Origin: Pseudomonas sp. PDM04
GTDB lineage: Bacteria; Pseudomonadota; Gammaproteobacteria; Pseudomonadales; Pseudomonadaceae
Assembly: GCF_014851765.1 (NCBI RefSeq)
Contig: NZ_JACVAI010000008.1
Location: 124,001-188,000, forward strand
Direction of reading: 5' to 3'
Length of the DNA: 64,000 bases
In this document: positions 49,285 through 58,321 of the stretch, one piece after another
Layout of the letters: each line of letters opens with the position of its first letter
How positions within the stretch are numbered: the first letter of the stretch is position 1
Notes under the pieces: model-generated
What the model saw: the letters and a program-made list of their open reading frames with translations, nothing else
The model's database searches: none
Told to the model about the DNA's origin: nothing
Position numbers and translations under genes: made by a program

Positions 49285-50568
49285 ATGTCTCGTTCCGAAA
49301 CACTGTTTGCCAATGCCCAGAAACACATTCCCGGTGGCGTGAACTCGCCTGTCCGCGCCTTCAAGAGCGTGGGCGGCACACCGCTGTTCTTCAAGCACGC
49401 CCAGGGTGCCTACGTCACCGACGAAGACGACAAGCGCTATGTCGACTACGTCGGTTCCTGGGGCCCGATGATTCTCGGCCACAGCCACCCGGACGTTCTG
49501 GACGCGGTGCGCAGGCAGCTGGAACACGGCCTGTCCTACGGCGCCCCGACCGAGATGGAAACCCAGATGGCCGATCTGGTGTGTTCGATCGTGCCGTCGA
49601 TGGAAATGGTGCGCATGGTCAGCTCCGGCACCGAAGCCACCATGAGCGCGATTCGTCTGGCTCGTGGTTTCACCGGTCGCGACAGCATCATCAAGTTTGA
49701 AGGCTGCTACCACGGTCACTCCGACAGCCTGCTGGTCAAGGCCGGCTCCGGCGCACTGACCCAAGGCGTGCCCAGCTCGGCAGGCGTGCCGGCGGCGTTC
49801 GCCCGGCACACCCTGACCCTGCCGTTCAACGACATCGACGCCGTCGAGGCGATGCTCGCCGAAGTCGGCCAGGAAGTGGCGTGCATCATTGTCGAGCCGG
49901 TGGCCGGCAACATGAACTGCGTGCCGCCGGCGCCCGGCTTCCTCGAAGGCCTGCGCAGCCTGTGCGACAAGCACGGCGTGGTGTTGATCTTCGACGAAGT
50001 GATGACCGGTTTCCGTGTCGCCCTCGGCGGTGCGCAGGCGCATTATGGCGTCACCCCGGACCTGAGCACCTTCGGCAAGATCATCGGTGGCGGCATGCCG
50101 GTCGGCTGCTTCGGCGGCAAACGCGAAATCATGTCGCACATCGCGCCACTGGGCCCCGTCTACCAGGCGGGCACCCTGTCAGGTAATCCGCTGGCGATGG
50201 CCGCCGGCCTGACCACCCTGCGCCTGATCAGCCGCCCCGGCTTCCATGACGAACTGAGCGACTACACCAGCCGCCTGCTCGATGGCCTGCAACAAAGGGC
50301 CGATGCCGCCGGCATTCCGTTCGTGACCACCCAGGCGGGCGGCATGTTCGGCCTGTACTTCAGCGGTGCCGACGACATTGTGACATTCGATGACGTGATG
50401 GCCAGCGACGCGAACCTGTTCAAGCGCTTCTTCCACCTGATGCTCGAAGGGGGCGTGTACCTGGCGCCAAGCGCGTTCGAAGCCGGTTTTACCTCGATCG
50501 CCCATGGCGAAGCCGAGCTGAAGCTCACGCTGGATGCCGCCGAGCGTGCATTCGCCGCCTTGAAATAA
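49285..50568 (+). CDS. hemL: Glutamate-1-semialdehyde 2,1-aminomutase
   Basis: 427-aa PLP enzyme forming 5-aminolevulinate for haem synthesis. The N-terminal FANAQKHIPGGVNSPVRAFK, VSSGTEATMSAIRLARGFTG, FEGCYHGHSDSLLVKAGSGA, LIFDEVMTGFRV, the Schiff-base Lys in STFGKIIGGGMPVG and YQAGTLSGNPLAMAAGL are all present. Length equals the E. coli enzyme within one residue. It follows thiE by 16 bp and is closed by a strong hairpin. Confidence 0.97.
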   Translation: MSRSETLFANAQKHIPGGVNSPVRAFKSVGGTPLFFKHAQGAYVTDEDDKRYVDYVGSWGPMILGHSHPDVLDAVRRQLEHGLSYGAPTEMETQMADLVCSIVPSMEMVRMVSSGTEATMSAIRLARGFTGRDSIIKFEGCYHGHSDSLLVKAGSGALTQGVPSSAGVPAAFARHTLTLPFNDIDAVEAMLAEVGQEVACIIVEPVAGNMNCVPPAPGFLEGLRSLCDKHGVVLIFDEVMTGFRVALGGAQAHYGVTPDLSTFGKIIGGGMPVGCFGGKREIMSHIAPLGPVYQAGTLSGNPLAMAAGLTTLRLISRPGFHDELSDYTSRLLDGLQQRADAAGIPFVTTQAGGMFGLYFSGADDIVTFDDVMASDANLFKRFFHLMLEGGVYLAPSAFEAGFTSIAHGEAELKLTLDAAERAFAALK

Positions 50569-50578
50569 ACGCAGTGCC

Positions 50579-50606
50579 GCTGACGTTGGCGATTGCCAGC
50601 GTCAGC
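50579..50606 (+). terminator. Terminator hairpin after hemL
   Basis: GCTGACGTTGGC (50579-50590) pairs with GCCAGCGTCAGC (50595-50606) over 12 positions (one G-T pair) around a GATT loop. A weak pyrimidine-rich tail follows (TTCTACC). Confidence 0.75.
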
Positions 50607-50794
50607 TTCTACCTACATACACGCGTATTTTCCTACCGATCTGCCGATAATCCCCCGCAAACCGGGAGATATATTCCCCGCGCAGCAGAAAAACGAGTAA
50701 AGACTTTGTAAGGTTGGCCCTGCTTATTTCATAATGCGCGCTTATTGGATCCCCTCGACGGGTCCGCGTGCCCTTCAGAGGTAAGTCGATTCCC

Positions 50795-51349
50795 ATGAAC
50801 CGCACCGGCCGCATCCTTGCACTGGGCTGCCTGTTGCTCCTTCAACCCCTGCTCGCGCTCGCACAAGCAGGCGGTAACTCGTTGTTGATCCCAGCGATGG
50901 GTCGCTGCACCCTCAATACCCAGCCGCAAGACCTGGAACAGGCGCTTGCTGCCTGCCAGAAAGCCTCGGATGACGGTGATGCCCAGGCGCAATACGAGCT
51001 GGGCGAGTTCTATTACGCCGGTACAAACACCTCGCGCGATCTCAACAAAGCCCTGAGCTATTTCGAAAAGGCCTCGCTGCAAGGCCACGCCCAGGCGCAG
51101 TTCAAACTCGGCACCATGTTCTTCCACGGCGAAGGCGTACCGGCCAATAACGTTCAGGCGTATATCGTGCTGAAAATGGCAGCGGTCAATGGCGCCGAAG
51201 ATGCGCTGGACACCGCCGATGAGGTCGCCGAGAAAATGCCTCGGGAAGAACTTGAAGTCGCCACCCAGGTGCTGGGGCAGATCTTCCGCAAATACCTGAT
51301 GGAATTGCAGAGCGCCGATGGGCGTACGCCTTTCGCCCCGTTGCCTTGA
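50795..51349 (+). CDS. Exported Sel1-repeat protein
   Basis: 184-aa protein with a Sec signal (MNRTGRILALGCLLLLQPLL, cleavage near ALAQA) and two or three Sel1/TPR-like repeats: DDGDAQAQYELGEFYYAGTN, then ALSYFEKASLQGHAQAQFKL with GTMFFHGEGVPANNVQAYIV. Sel1 proteins scaffold envelope complexes; its partner is unknown. The position between hemL and miaB is conserved in Pseudomonas as I recall. ATG at 50795 was chosen because it begins the signal peptide. Confidence 0.88.
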   Translation: MNRTGRILALGCLLLLQPLLALAQAGGNSLLIPAMGRCTLNTQPQDLEQALAACQKASDDGDAQAQYELGEFYYAGTNTSRDLNKALSYFEKASLQGHAQAQFKLGTMFFHGEGVPANNVQAYIVLKMAAVNGAEDALDTADEVAEKMPREELEVATQVLGQIFRKYLMELQSADGRTPFAPLP

Positions 51350-51373
51350 TTCTGTAAAGACCTTTCTCGCCCT

Positions 51374-51436
51374 ATCGTGAGCAAGCTCACTCCCACAATG
51401 AGTTGCACGGTGCGGGAGCGAGCCTGCTCGCGATGA
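51374..51436. repeat. Imperfect REP pair
   Basis: ATCGTGAGCAAGCTCACTCCCAC and GGGAGCGAGCCTGCTCGCGAT-type arms face each other between the converging Sel1 and DUF1820 genes. Confidence 0.8.
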
Positions 51437-51455
51437 GGGCGACTCGGTGTCAGCC

Positions 51456-51785
51456 TTACTTCTCAGGCATCGGCATCGGAAACGGCATCACATTGCCGAC
51501 GCCGCCGCGGGCTTCGCTGATTTTCGGTGTGCCAAGGCGTTCGACTTCGTCGATGCGCACAATCGAATGCATCGGCACGAAACTGCGCACCACACCTTCG
51601 AACTGCGCCTTGAGCTTCTCTTCGCTCGGGTCGACGACCACTTGCGTGCGCTCGCCAAAGACGAACTCTTCCACTTCCAGAAAGCCCCACAGATCACTTT
51701 GATAGATCTGCTTGGCGTACATTTCGAACACCTGGCCCTGGTTGAGGAAAATCACCTTGTAGATTGGAGCTTCACGTTTGGTCAT
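51456..51785 (-). CDS. DUF1820 family protein
   Basis: 109-aa cytoplasmic protein beginning MTKREAPIYKVIFLNQGQVF, with YAKQIYQSDLWGFLEVEEFV, then VVDPSEEKLKAQFEGV and VPMHSIVRIDEVERLG. These match DUF1820, a small conserved gammaproteobacterial family of unknown function that sits next to miaB in Pseudomonas. The C-terminus is Met/Pro-rich. It is divergent from miaB across 135 bp. Confidence 0.9.
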   Translation of the reverse strand: MTKREAPIYKVIFLNQGQVFEMYAKQIYQSDLWGFLEVEEFVFGERTQVVVDPSEEKLKAQFEGVVRSFVPMHSIVRIDEVERLGTPKISEARGGVGNVMPFPMPMPEK

Positions 51786-51881
51786 GGCAGGCGAGCAACA
51801 CATCGGGGGATAAAAATGAGGGCGCGAACTATAGCATAGCCACCGGACGCACAGCGGTAGGAACCTGGGGACATGTTCCCT

Positions 51882-51887
51882 ATAATG
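51882..51887 (+). promoter_or_regulatory. Probable -10 element of miaB
   Basis: A perfect TATAAT lies 34 bp before the chosen miaB ATG, in the sequence CCCTATAATGCGCGG. No good -35 hexamer is at 16-18 bp (best candidate is poor). Confidence 0.55.
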
Positions 51888-51920
51888 CGCGGTTCTTTGA
51901 ATCACGTGATGACTGTATCC

Positions 51921-53255
51921 ATGGCCAAGAAGCTTTACATCGAAACCCACGGTTGCCAGATGAACGAGTACGACAGCTCGCGCATGGTCGATCTGCTGGG
52001 TGAACACCAGGCCCTGGAAGTCACCGCTCGCGCCGAAGACGCCGACGTGATCCTGCTCAATACCTGTTCCATTCGCGAACGCGCCCAGGACCGGGTGTAC
52101 TCGCAGCTGGGTCGCTGGCGCGAACTGAAACTGGCCAATCCCGACATGGTGATTGCGGTCGGCGGTTGCGTGGCCAGCCAGGAAGGCGCGGCGATCCGCG
52201 ACCGCGCCCCCTACGTCGACGTGGTCTTCGGCCCCCAGACACTGCACCGCCTGCCTGAGATGATCGACGCCGCGCGCATCAGCAAACTGCCGCAGGTCGA
52301 CGTGTCGTTCCCGGAAATCGAAAAATTCGACCACTTGCCCGAACCGCGCATCGACGGCCCGAGTGCCTATGTGTCGGTCATGGAAGGTTGCAGCAAGTAC
52401 TGCACATTCTGCGTGGTGCCCTACACCCGCGGCGAAGAAGTCAGCCGGCCGTTCGATGACGTGATTGCCGAGATCATCCACCTGGCCGAGAACGGCGTGC
52501 GCGAAGTGACCCTGCTTGGGCAGAACGTCAACGGCTATCGCGGCACCACCCACGACGGGCGCGTGGCGGACCTGGCCGAACTGATCCGCGTGGTCGCGGC
52601 CGTCGACGGCATCGACCGGATTCGCTACACCACGTCCCATCCGCTGGAGTTTTCCGACAGCCTGATCCAGGCCCACGCCGACGTGCCGGAGCTGGTCAAG
52701 CACCTGCACTTGCCGGTGCAATCGGGCTCCGACCGCATCCTCGCGGCGATGAAGCGCAACCACACGGCGCTGGAATACAAGTCCAAGTTGCGCAAACTGC
52801 GCGCCGCCGTGCCGGGGATCTGCATCAGCTCGGACTTCATCGTCGGTTTCCCCGGCGAGACCGAGAAAGACTTCGAACAGACGATGAAGCTGATCGAAGA
52901 CGTCGGTTTCGACTTTTCCTACTCGTTCGTCTACAGCCAGCGTCCGGGCACGCCTGCCGCGGATCTGGCCGACGAGACACCGGAAGCCCTGAAAAAAGAG
53001 CGCCTCAATGCCCTGCAACATCGCCTGAACCAGCAGGGTTTCGAGATCAGCCGACAAATGGTCGGTTCGATCCAGCGCATCCTGGTCACCGATTACTCGA
53101 AAAAAGACCCCGGCGAGCTGCAGGGCCGAACCGAGAATAACCGGATCGTCAACTTCCGCTGCGACAATCCAACCCTGATCGGACAGTTCGCCGATGTGCA
53201 CATTGATTCCGCGCAGCCGCACTCGTTGCGGGGCTCGCTGATCCAACAACACTGA
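51921..53255 (+). CDS. miaB: tRNA-2-methylthio-N6-dimethylallyladenosine synthase
   Basis: 444-aa radical-SAM methylthiotransferase modifying i6A37 of tRNA. The N-terminal domain carries the first cluster cysteines (THGCQMNEYD, LLNTCSIRERA, GGCVASQEG). The radical-SAM site is EGCSKYCTFCVVPYTRGEE (C-x3-C-x2-C). The C-terminal TRAM domain ends NPTLIGQFADVHIDSAQPHS. MAKKLYIETHGCQ is the standard start; an ATG four codons earlier is possible, neither has a clear Shine-Dalgarno sequence. Confidence 0.97.
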   Translation: MAKKLYIETHGCQMNEYDSSRMVDLLGEHQALEVTARAEDADVILLNTCSIRERAQDRVYSQLGRWRELKLANPDMVIAVGGCVASQEGAAIRDRAPYVDVVFGPQTLHRLPEMIDAARISKLPQVDVSFPEIEKFDHLPEPRIDGPSAYVSVMEGCSKYCTFCVVPYTRGEEVSRPFDDVIAEIIHLAENGVREVTLLGQNVNGYRGTTHDGRVADLAELIRVVAAVDGIDRIRYTTSHPLEFSDSLIQAHADVPELVKHLHLPVQSGSDRILAAMKRNHTALEYKSKLRKLRAAVPGICISSDFIVGFPGETEKDFEQTMKLIEDVGFDFSYSFVYSQRPGTPAADLADETPEALKKERLNALQHRLNQQGFEISRQMVGSIQRILVTDYSKKDPGELQGRTENNRIVNFRCDNPTLIGQFADVHIDSAQPHSLRGSLIQQH

Positions 53256-53261
53256 AAACCC

Positions 53262-53356
53262 GATGTGCGAGCGAGCCGGCTCGCGATGACGGTCTGACAT
53301 TCGACACATCAGTCGCCTGCCAAGCCCCCTTCGCGAGCAGGCTCGCTCCCACAGGG
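53262..53356. repeat. Two spaced REP units
   Basis: One REP unit (GCGAGCGAGCCGGCTCGCGATG, 22 bp, shown by its ends at about 53266 and 53287) and one opposite unit (CGCGAGCAGGCTCGC followed by TCCCACAGG, to 53355) are about 45 bp apart in the miaB-phoH gap. Confidence 0.8.
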
Positions 53357-53458
53357 GGCAGGGTGTTTGATCCAGGACCATTTAAGAGCTTTCGCACCCG
53401 CGCCGCTGGCGTTATCCTTGATTTCATCTTAATTGCCCCAGGGCGGCTAAATACGACC

Positions 53459-54466
53459 TTGAACGCACCCATAGAACCACATCGTTTTATTCTCGAGCCC
53501 TTTGAGGCCCGCCGCTTCGCCAATCTGTGCGGGCAATTCGACGAGCACCTGCGCTTGATCGAACAGCGCCTGACCATCGAGATCCGCAACCGCGGCAATC
53601 AGTTCGAGCTGATCGGCGATCCCAAGCACACCACCTCCGCGGAAAACCTCCTGCGCCGCCTGTACCGTGAAACCAAGGGTACCGAGCTGTCGCCGGACAT
53701 GGTTCACCTGTTCCTGCAGGAATCGGCCGTCGAAGAGCTGGACAACGTCTCCCCCGCCGAACCCTCCGTGGCCCTGCGCACCAAAAAGGGCATGATTCGC
53801 CCACGCGGCTTGAATCAGTTGCGCTACGTGAAGGAAATTCTCGGTAACGACATCAACTTCGGCATCGGCCCGGCCGGTACCGGCAAGACCTACCTGGCCG
53901 TTGCCTGCGCGGTCGACGCATTGGAACGCGAGCAGATCCGCCGCATCCTGCTGGTTCGACCGGCCGTTGAAGCCGGCGAGAAACTGGGCTTCCTGCCCGG
54001 CGACCTGTCACAGAAGATCGACCCCTACCTGCGCCCGCTCTACGACGCTCTCTATGAAATGCTCGGCTTCGAATACGTCGCCAAGCTGATCGAGCGCCAG
54101 GTGATCGAAGTCGCGCCCCTGGCCTACATGCGCGGTCGAACGCTGAACAACAGCTTCATCATCCTCGATGAAAGCCAGAACACCACCGTCGAGCAGATGA
54201 AGATGTTCCTGACCCGGATCGGCTTCGGCTCCACGGCGGTGATCACCGGCGACATCACCCAGGTCGATTTGCCCAGAGGCACCAAGTCCGGGCTGCATCA
54301 CGTGATCGAAGTTCTGAAAGACGTACCGGGCATCAGCTTCACGCACTTCCAGCCCAAGGACGTCGTGCGCCATCCGCTGGTGCAGCGCATTGTCGAGGCC
54401 TACGAGCGTTTCGAAACCCGTGTGGCCGAAGATGCAGCCGCCAAGGATAGCCGCCGCGATGCTTGA
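53459..54466 (+). CDS. PhoH-like ATPase
   Basis: 335-aa P-loop ATPase of the PhoH-like (YbeZ) family. Walker A is IGPAGTGKTYLAVACAV, Walker B FIILDESQNTT, and a KH-like N-terminal part precedes them. It acts with YbeY in rRNA processing in bacteria where the pair has been studied. No ATG exists near the conserved N-terminus: the best start is TTG at 53459 giving (M)NAPIEPHRFILEPFEARR; a GTG at 53363 would add 32 unconserved residues. Its end overlaps ybeY. Confidence 0.93.
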   Translation: MNAPIEPHRFILEPFEARRFANLCGQFDEHLRLIEQRLTIEIRNRGNQFELIGDPKHTTSAENLLRRLYRETKGTELSPDMVHLFLQESAVEELDNVSPAEPSVALRTKKGMIRPRGLNQLRYVKEILGNDINFGIGPAGTGKTYLAVACAVDALEREQIRRILLVRPAVEAGEKLGFLPGDLSQKIDPYLRPLYDALYEMLGFEYVAKLIERQVIEVAPLAYMRGRTLNNSFIILDESQNTTVEQMKMFLTRIGFGSTAVITGDITQVDLPRGTKSGLHHVIEVLKDVPGISFTHFQPKDVVRHPLVQRIVEAYERFETRVAEDAAAKDSRRDA

Positions 54467-54953
54467 GCTTGACCTGCAAGTCGCGACCCAGGCGCCCATC
54501 CCGAGTGAAGACGATTTCCGCCAATGGTGTGAGCTGGCCCTGCGCCAGCGCAGCGCCGACTCGGAGATCACCCTTCGCCTGGTCGATGAGGCCGAGGCCC
54601 GTGAGCTCAACCGCACCTGGCGGCAAAAGGACTACGCCACCAACGTCCTGTCGTTTCCGGCCGATGTACCCGACGAGTTTCTTGATATCCCGCTGCTGGG
54701 CGATCTGGTGATCTGCGTGGCGGTGGTCGAGCGCGAAGCTGCCGAACAGGGCAAGGAACCCAAGGCGCATTGGGCCCATCTGGTCATCCATGGCTGCTTG
54801 CATCTGCTGGGTTACGACCATATAGATGACGACGAAGCCGAAGAAATGGAAGCGTTGGAACGCACCTTGCTAGCCCAGTTGGGCTATCGCGATCCGTACG
54901 CGGACGACGAAATTGAACCATCCACTATCGTGACAACAAAGGATTCAGAGTAA
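54459..54953 (+). CDS. ybeY: Endoribonuclease / rRNA maturation factor YbeY
   Basis: 164-aa metal-dependent RNase needed for 16S rRNA 3' maturation and ribosome quality control. The zinc motif HLVIHGCLHLLGYDHIDDDE supplies H-x3-H-x5-H. TNVLSFPADVPDEFLDIPLL is the conserved first half. The ATG of MLELDLQVATQAP overlaps the phoH stop, and corC follows 5 bp after the stop, forming the classical phoH-ybeY-corC-lnt operon. Confidence 0.96.
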   Translation: MLELDLQVATQAPIPSEDDFRQWCELALRQRSADSEITLRLVDEAEARELNRTWRQKDYATNVLSFPADVPDEFLDIPLLGDLVICVAVVEREAAEQGKEPKAHWAHLVIHGCLHLLGYDHIDDDEAEEMEALERTLLAQLGYRDPYADDEIEPSTIVTTKDSE

Positions 54954-54958
54954 TCGCT

Positions 54959-55798
54959 ATGAGCGAAGATCGATCGAGCAACGGGCAGAAGTCATGGCTG
55001 GGTAAGCTCACCCAGGCTTTTGCCCACGAGCCGAAGAACCGCCAGGAGCTGCTGGAGCTGCTGCGCGATGCGCATCAAAACAAGTTGCTGGACAGCGAAG
55101 CGCTGGCCATCGTCGAAGGCGCCATCCAGGTGGCTGACCTGCAAGTACGGGACATCATGGTCCCGCGCTCGCAGATGATCAGCATCAAGGCGACCCAGAC
55201 ACCCCGCGAGTTCCTGCCCGCCGTGGTCGACTCGGCCCACTCCCGCTATCCGGTGATCGGCGAGAGCCACGATGACGTGATGGGCGTACTGCTGGCCAAG
55301 GACCTGCTGCCGCTGATCCTCAAGGAAAACGGCGACAGCTTCAACATCAAGGACCTGCTGCGCCCGGCCACCTTCGTGCCCGAGTCCAAGCGCCTGAATG
55401 TGCTGCTGCGCGAGTTCCGCGCCAACCACAACCACATGGCCATCGTCATCGACGAGTACGGCGGCGTGGCAGGCCTCGTGACCATCGAGGACGTGCTGGA
55501 ACAGATCGTCGGCGACATCGAAGACGAACATGACGTCGAGGAAGACAGCTACATCAAGCCCCTGCCCAGCGGTGATTTCCTGGTCAAGGCGCTGACGCCG
55601 ATCGAGAACTTCAACGAGTTCTTCGACAGCGAGTTTTCCAACGATGAGTTCGATACGGTCGGCGGCTTGGTGATGAGCGCGTTCGGTCACTTGCCAAAAC
55701 GCAATGAAATCACTGAAATCGGCCCGTATCGTTTCCGCATCCTGAACGCCGACAGCCGTCGGATTCACTTGCTGCGCCTGACCCCCATCGCCCGCTGA
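54959..55798 (+). CDS. corC: CorC/HlyC family CBS-domain protein
   Basis: 279-aa protein with two CBS domains (VRDIMVPRSQMISIKATQTP to VMGVLLAKDLLPLIL, and RPATFVPESKRLNVLLREFR to GLVTIEDVLEQIVGDIEDE) and a C-terminal CorC_HlyC transporter-associated domain (LTPIENFNEFFDSEFSNDEF). In Enterobacteria it is linked to Mg/Co efflux with CorA. It has no TM helix. Its gene lies between ybeY and lnt, the conserved position. Confidence 0.95.
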   Translation: MSEDRSSNGQKSWLGKLTQAFAHEPKNRQELLELLRDAHQNKLLDSEALAIVEGAIQVADLQVRDIMVPRSQMISIKATQTPREFLPAVVDSAHSRYPVIGESHDDVMGVLLAKDLLPLILKENGDSFNIKDLLRPATFVPESKRLNVLLREFRANHNHMAIVIDEYGGVAGLVTIEDVLEQIVGDIEDEHDVEEDSYIKPLPSGDFLVKALTPIENFNEFFDSEFSNDEFDTVGGLVMSAFGHLPKRNEITEIGPYRFRILNADSRRIHLLRLTPIAR

Positions 55799-55814
55799 CC
55801 CCAAGGATTGATCT

Positions 55815-57329
55815 ATGACCCGCCCCGGCTGGCCCGGTAACCTGCTGGCCGTGGCGGCCGGTGCAATCACCACCCTGGCGCTGGCGCCTTTCGATATCTG
55901 GCCGCTGGCGTTGCTGGCGGTCGGCCTGTTCTACGCCGGCTTGCGTGAGCTGAACCCCCGTCAGGCCCTGGGTCGTGGCTGGTGTTTCGGTTTTGGCCTG
56001 TTTGGCGCCGGCACCAGCTGGATCTACTACAGCATCCACAACTTCGGCGGCGCCTCGGTGTTGCTGGCCGGGTTCCTGATGCTGCTCTTCACCGCGGCGA
56101 TTGCCTGGTTCTTCGCGCTGCCCGCGTGGGTCTGGGCGCGCTGGCTGCGGCGCAACGAAGCGCCCCTGGCCGACGCCCTGGCCTTCGCTGCCCTGTGGGT
56201 CGGCCAGGAGGCTTTTCGCGGCTGGTTTCTCACCGGTTTCCCGTGGCTTTACTCCGGCTACAGCCAGCTCGACGGCCCGTTGGCCGGCCTCGCCCCGCTG
56301 GGCGGAATGTGGCTGGTGTCCTTCACCCTGGCCTTGACCGCCGCGCTGGTCTGCAACGCTGCGCGACTGGCCAGGGGCGGTCGCAAGGCCTTCATCGTCG
56401 CAGCTGCGCTGTTGTTGATCGGCCCCTGGGTGGCCGGCATCGCCCTCAAGCACCATGCCTGGACCAGCCCTTCGGGCGCGCCACTGAGCGTCGCGGCGAT
56501 CCAGGGCAATATCGAACAAAGCATGAAATGGGACCCGGCGCAGCTCAACTCGCAACTGGCGCTGTACCGCGACATGAGTTTGCGCTCCAAGCCGGTCGAC
56601 CTGCTGATCTGGCCGGAAACAGCGGTTCCGGTGCTCAAGGAGTCGGCGGAAGGCTATTTGAGCATGATGGGCAACTTCGCCGCTGAACGTAAAAGCGCAC
56701 TGATCACCGGCGTGCCGATTCGTCAGGAAGTCCATCACCAGAAGCGCTTTTTCAACGGCATCACCGTGGTGGGCGAAGGCGATGGCACCTACCTCAAGCA
56801 GAAACTGGTGCCGTTCGGCGAATACGTGCCGCTGCAGGACGTGCTGCGCGGCCTGATCGCGTTCTTCGACCTGCCGATGTCCGACTTCGCCCGGGGCCCT
56901 GCCGACCAGGCTCTGCTACAGGCCAAGGGCTATCAGATTGCACCGTTCATCTGCTACGAAGTGGTCTACCCGGAATTTGCCGCCGGGCTCGCCGCCCGCA
57001 GCGATTTGTTGCTGACCATCAGCAATGACACCTGGTTCGGCACCTCCATCGGGCCACTGCAACACTTGCAGATGGCACAGATGCGCGCCCTCGAGGCCGG
57101 TCGCTGGATGATCCGCGCCACCAACAACGGCGTGACCGGGCTGATCAATCCGTTTGGCCAGATCACCGCGCAGATCCCGCAATTCGAACGCGGCATCCTG
57201 TACGGCGAGGTGGTGCCGATGCACAACCTGACGCCTTACCTGCAATGGCGTTCATGGCCGCTGATCATCGTCTGCGTGCTGTTGTTTGGCTGGGCATTGA
57301 TCGCCAACCGGATGGCGAAGACCGTTTAA
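55815..57329 (+). CDS. lnt: Apolipoprotein N-acyltransferase
   Basis: 504-aa inner-membrane enzyme adding the third acyl chain to lipoproteins. About six N-terminal TM helices are followed by a periplasmic nitrilase-like domain with the catalytic triad Glu (LIWPETAVPVL), Lys (KLVPFGEYVPLQ) and Cys (FICYEVVYPE), then a last TM helix near 475-495. It is the final gene of the phoH-ybeY-corC-lnt operon, 16 bp after corC; REP units follow. Confidence 0.96.
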   Translation: MTRPGWPGNLLAVAAGAITTLALAPFDIWPLALLAVGLFYAGLRELNPRQALGRGWCFGFGLFGAGTSWIYYSIHNFGGASVLLAGFLMLLFTAAIAWFFALPAWVWARWLRRNEAPLADALAFAALWVGQEAFRGWFLTGFPWLYSGYSQLDGPLAGLAPLGGMWLVSFTLALTAALVCNAARLARGGRKAFIVAAALLLIGPWVAGIALKHHAWTSPSGAPLSVAAIQGNIEQSMKWDPAQLNSQLALYRDMSLRSKPVDLLIWPETAVPVLKESAEGYLSMMGNFAAERKSALITGVPIRQEVHHQKRFFNGITVVGEGDGTYLKQKLVPFGEYVPLQDVLRGLIAFFDLPMSDFARGPADQALLQAKGYQIAPFICYEVVYPEFAAGLAARSDLLLTISNDTWFGTSIGPLQHLQMAQMRALEAGRWMIRATNNGVTGLINPFGQITAQIPQFERGILYGEVVPMHNLTPYLQWRSWPLIIVCVLLFGWALIANRMAKTV

Positions 57330-57332
57330 CAG

Positions 57333-57413
57333 CTTCGTGAGCAGGCTCGTTCCCACAGGTGACCCGCCCCTTATGGGTGCCAGGTCGAGGGTGGGAGTGA
57401 GCCTGCCGGCGAA
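57333..57413. repeat. Degenerate REP pair after lnt
   Basis: CTTCGTGAGCAGGCTCGTTC-type unit at 57333-57359 faces GTGGGAGTGAGCCTGCCGGC at about 57391-57410, between convergent lnt and the YdcF gene. Confidence 0.75.
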
Positions 57414-57434
57414 AGCGGCCTCACCGACACCGCA

Positions 57435-58214
57435 TCAATCGGCGCCCGCATCACCTCGATAAAACAGCGAGTACCCCACCTGCCCCACCGCCTCGTTCAT
57501 CAACTGGCCGCTCTGCCAGATCGATTTGAACTCGGGCATCCAGCCACCCAGCGGCCGGGCATTGTCGACCCCCAGAAACCCCACGGGCGCCGGCACCACC
57601 TCAAACCCGGCGCGCTCGAAGCTCCAGACCGAACGCGGCATGTGCCACGCCTGGGTCACGACCACCACACGCTTGATCCCCTGGGGCAGCAATACCTCGG
57701 CGCTGAGTTGCGCATTCTCCCAGGTGGTCCGGCTGCGCTCTTCCTGCCAACGCACCGTGACGCCGAAATCGTCCAGCAGCGAGTCCGCCATCAACCGGGC
57801 TTCGGAGGGCGGAGTGCCGTAGTGCAGACCACCGCTGGTCAGGATCGGCAAGCCCGATGCCTTGGCCAGCCTGGCGGCATAACGCTCTCGCTCCAGGCCG
57901 ATGCCGGTCGGTTGATCGGCACCCCACGCGGGATCCCCGCGCTCGCGCCCCGAGCCCAGCACCACGATGGCGTCGGCACGCTGCCCCAGCGTGGCCCATT
58001 CGTCACGATTCAGCGGCGGGATGCGCTCCAGGGCATTGGCGCTCCACTGCACCACCACCGGCAGACTCATCAGCCACAATCCACCGAACCCCAGCGCAAA
58101 GCAGACACCGGCCAGTCGCGGCCTCGACCGGCGAAACCACCAGGCAAGCAGGAGCAACAGCAGTAAAATGCCGGGTGGCAGCAGCAATTGTTTTACGAAA
58201 TAACGAAAAGGCAT
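57435..58214 (-). CDS. YdcF/ElyC family membrane protein (DUF218)
   Basis: 259-aa protein with two N-terminal TM helices (LLLPPGILLLLLLLAWWFRR and LAGVCFALGFGGLWLMSLPV) and a DUF218 domain: ADAIVVLGSGRERG, LTSGGLHYGTPPSEARLMAD, TTWENAQLSAEVL and TQAWHMPRSVWSFERAGFEV. ElyC-type proteins act in envelope biogenesis and polyprenyl-phosphate recycling in E. coli. The ATG MPFRYFVKQLLLPPG is the standard start. Expressed alone on the minus strand. Confidence 0.92.
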   Translation of the reverse strand: MPFRYFVKQLLLPPGILLLLLLLAWWFRRSRPRLAGVCFALGFGGLWLMSLPVVVQWSANALERIPPLNRDEWATLGQRADAIVVLGSGRERGDPAWGADQPTGIGLERERYAARLAKASGLPILTSGGLHYGTPPSEARLMADSLLDDFGVTVRWQEERSRTTWENAQLSAEVLLPQGIKRVVVVTQAWHMPRSVWSFERAGFEVVPAPVGFLGVDNARPLGGWMPEFKSIWQSGQLMNEAVGQVGYSLFYRGDAGAD

Positions 58215-58321
58215 CGAGCATCTCCTGAAGATGCCCGAAGCCTAAGTGGGTTGACGCATTGCGACAACAGATACGCAAGGACCCCGTCAGCAAAAACCCT
58301 ACGCTGTGGCTTCAAGTGCCC

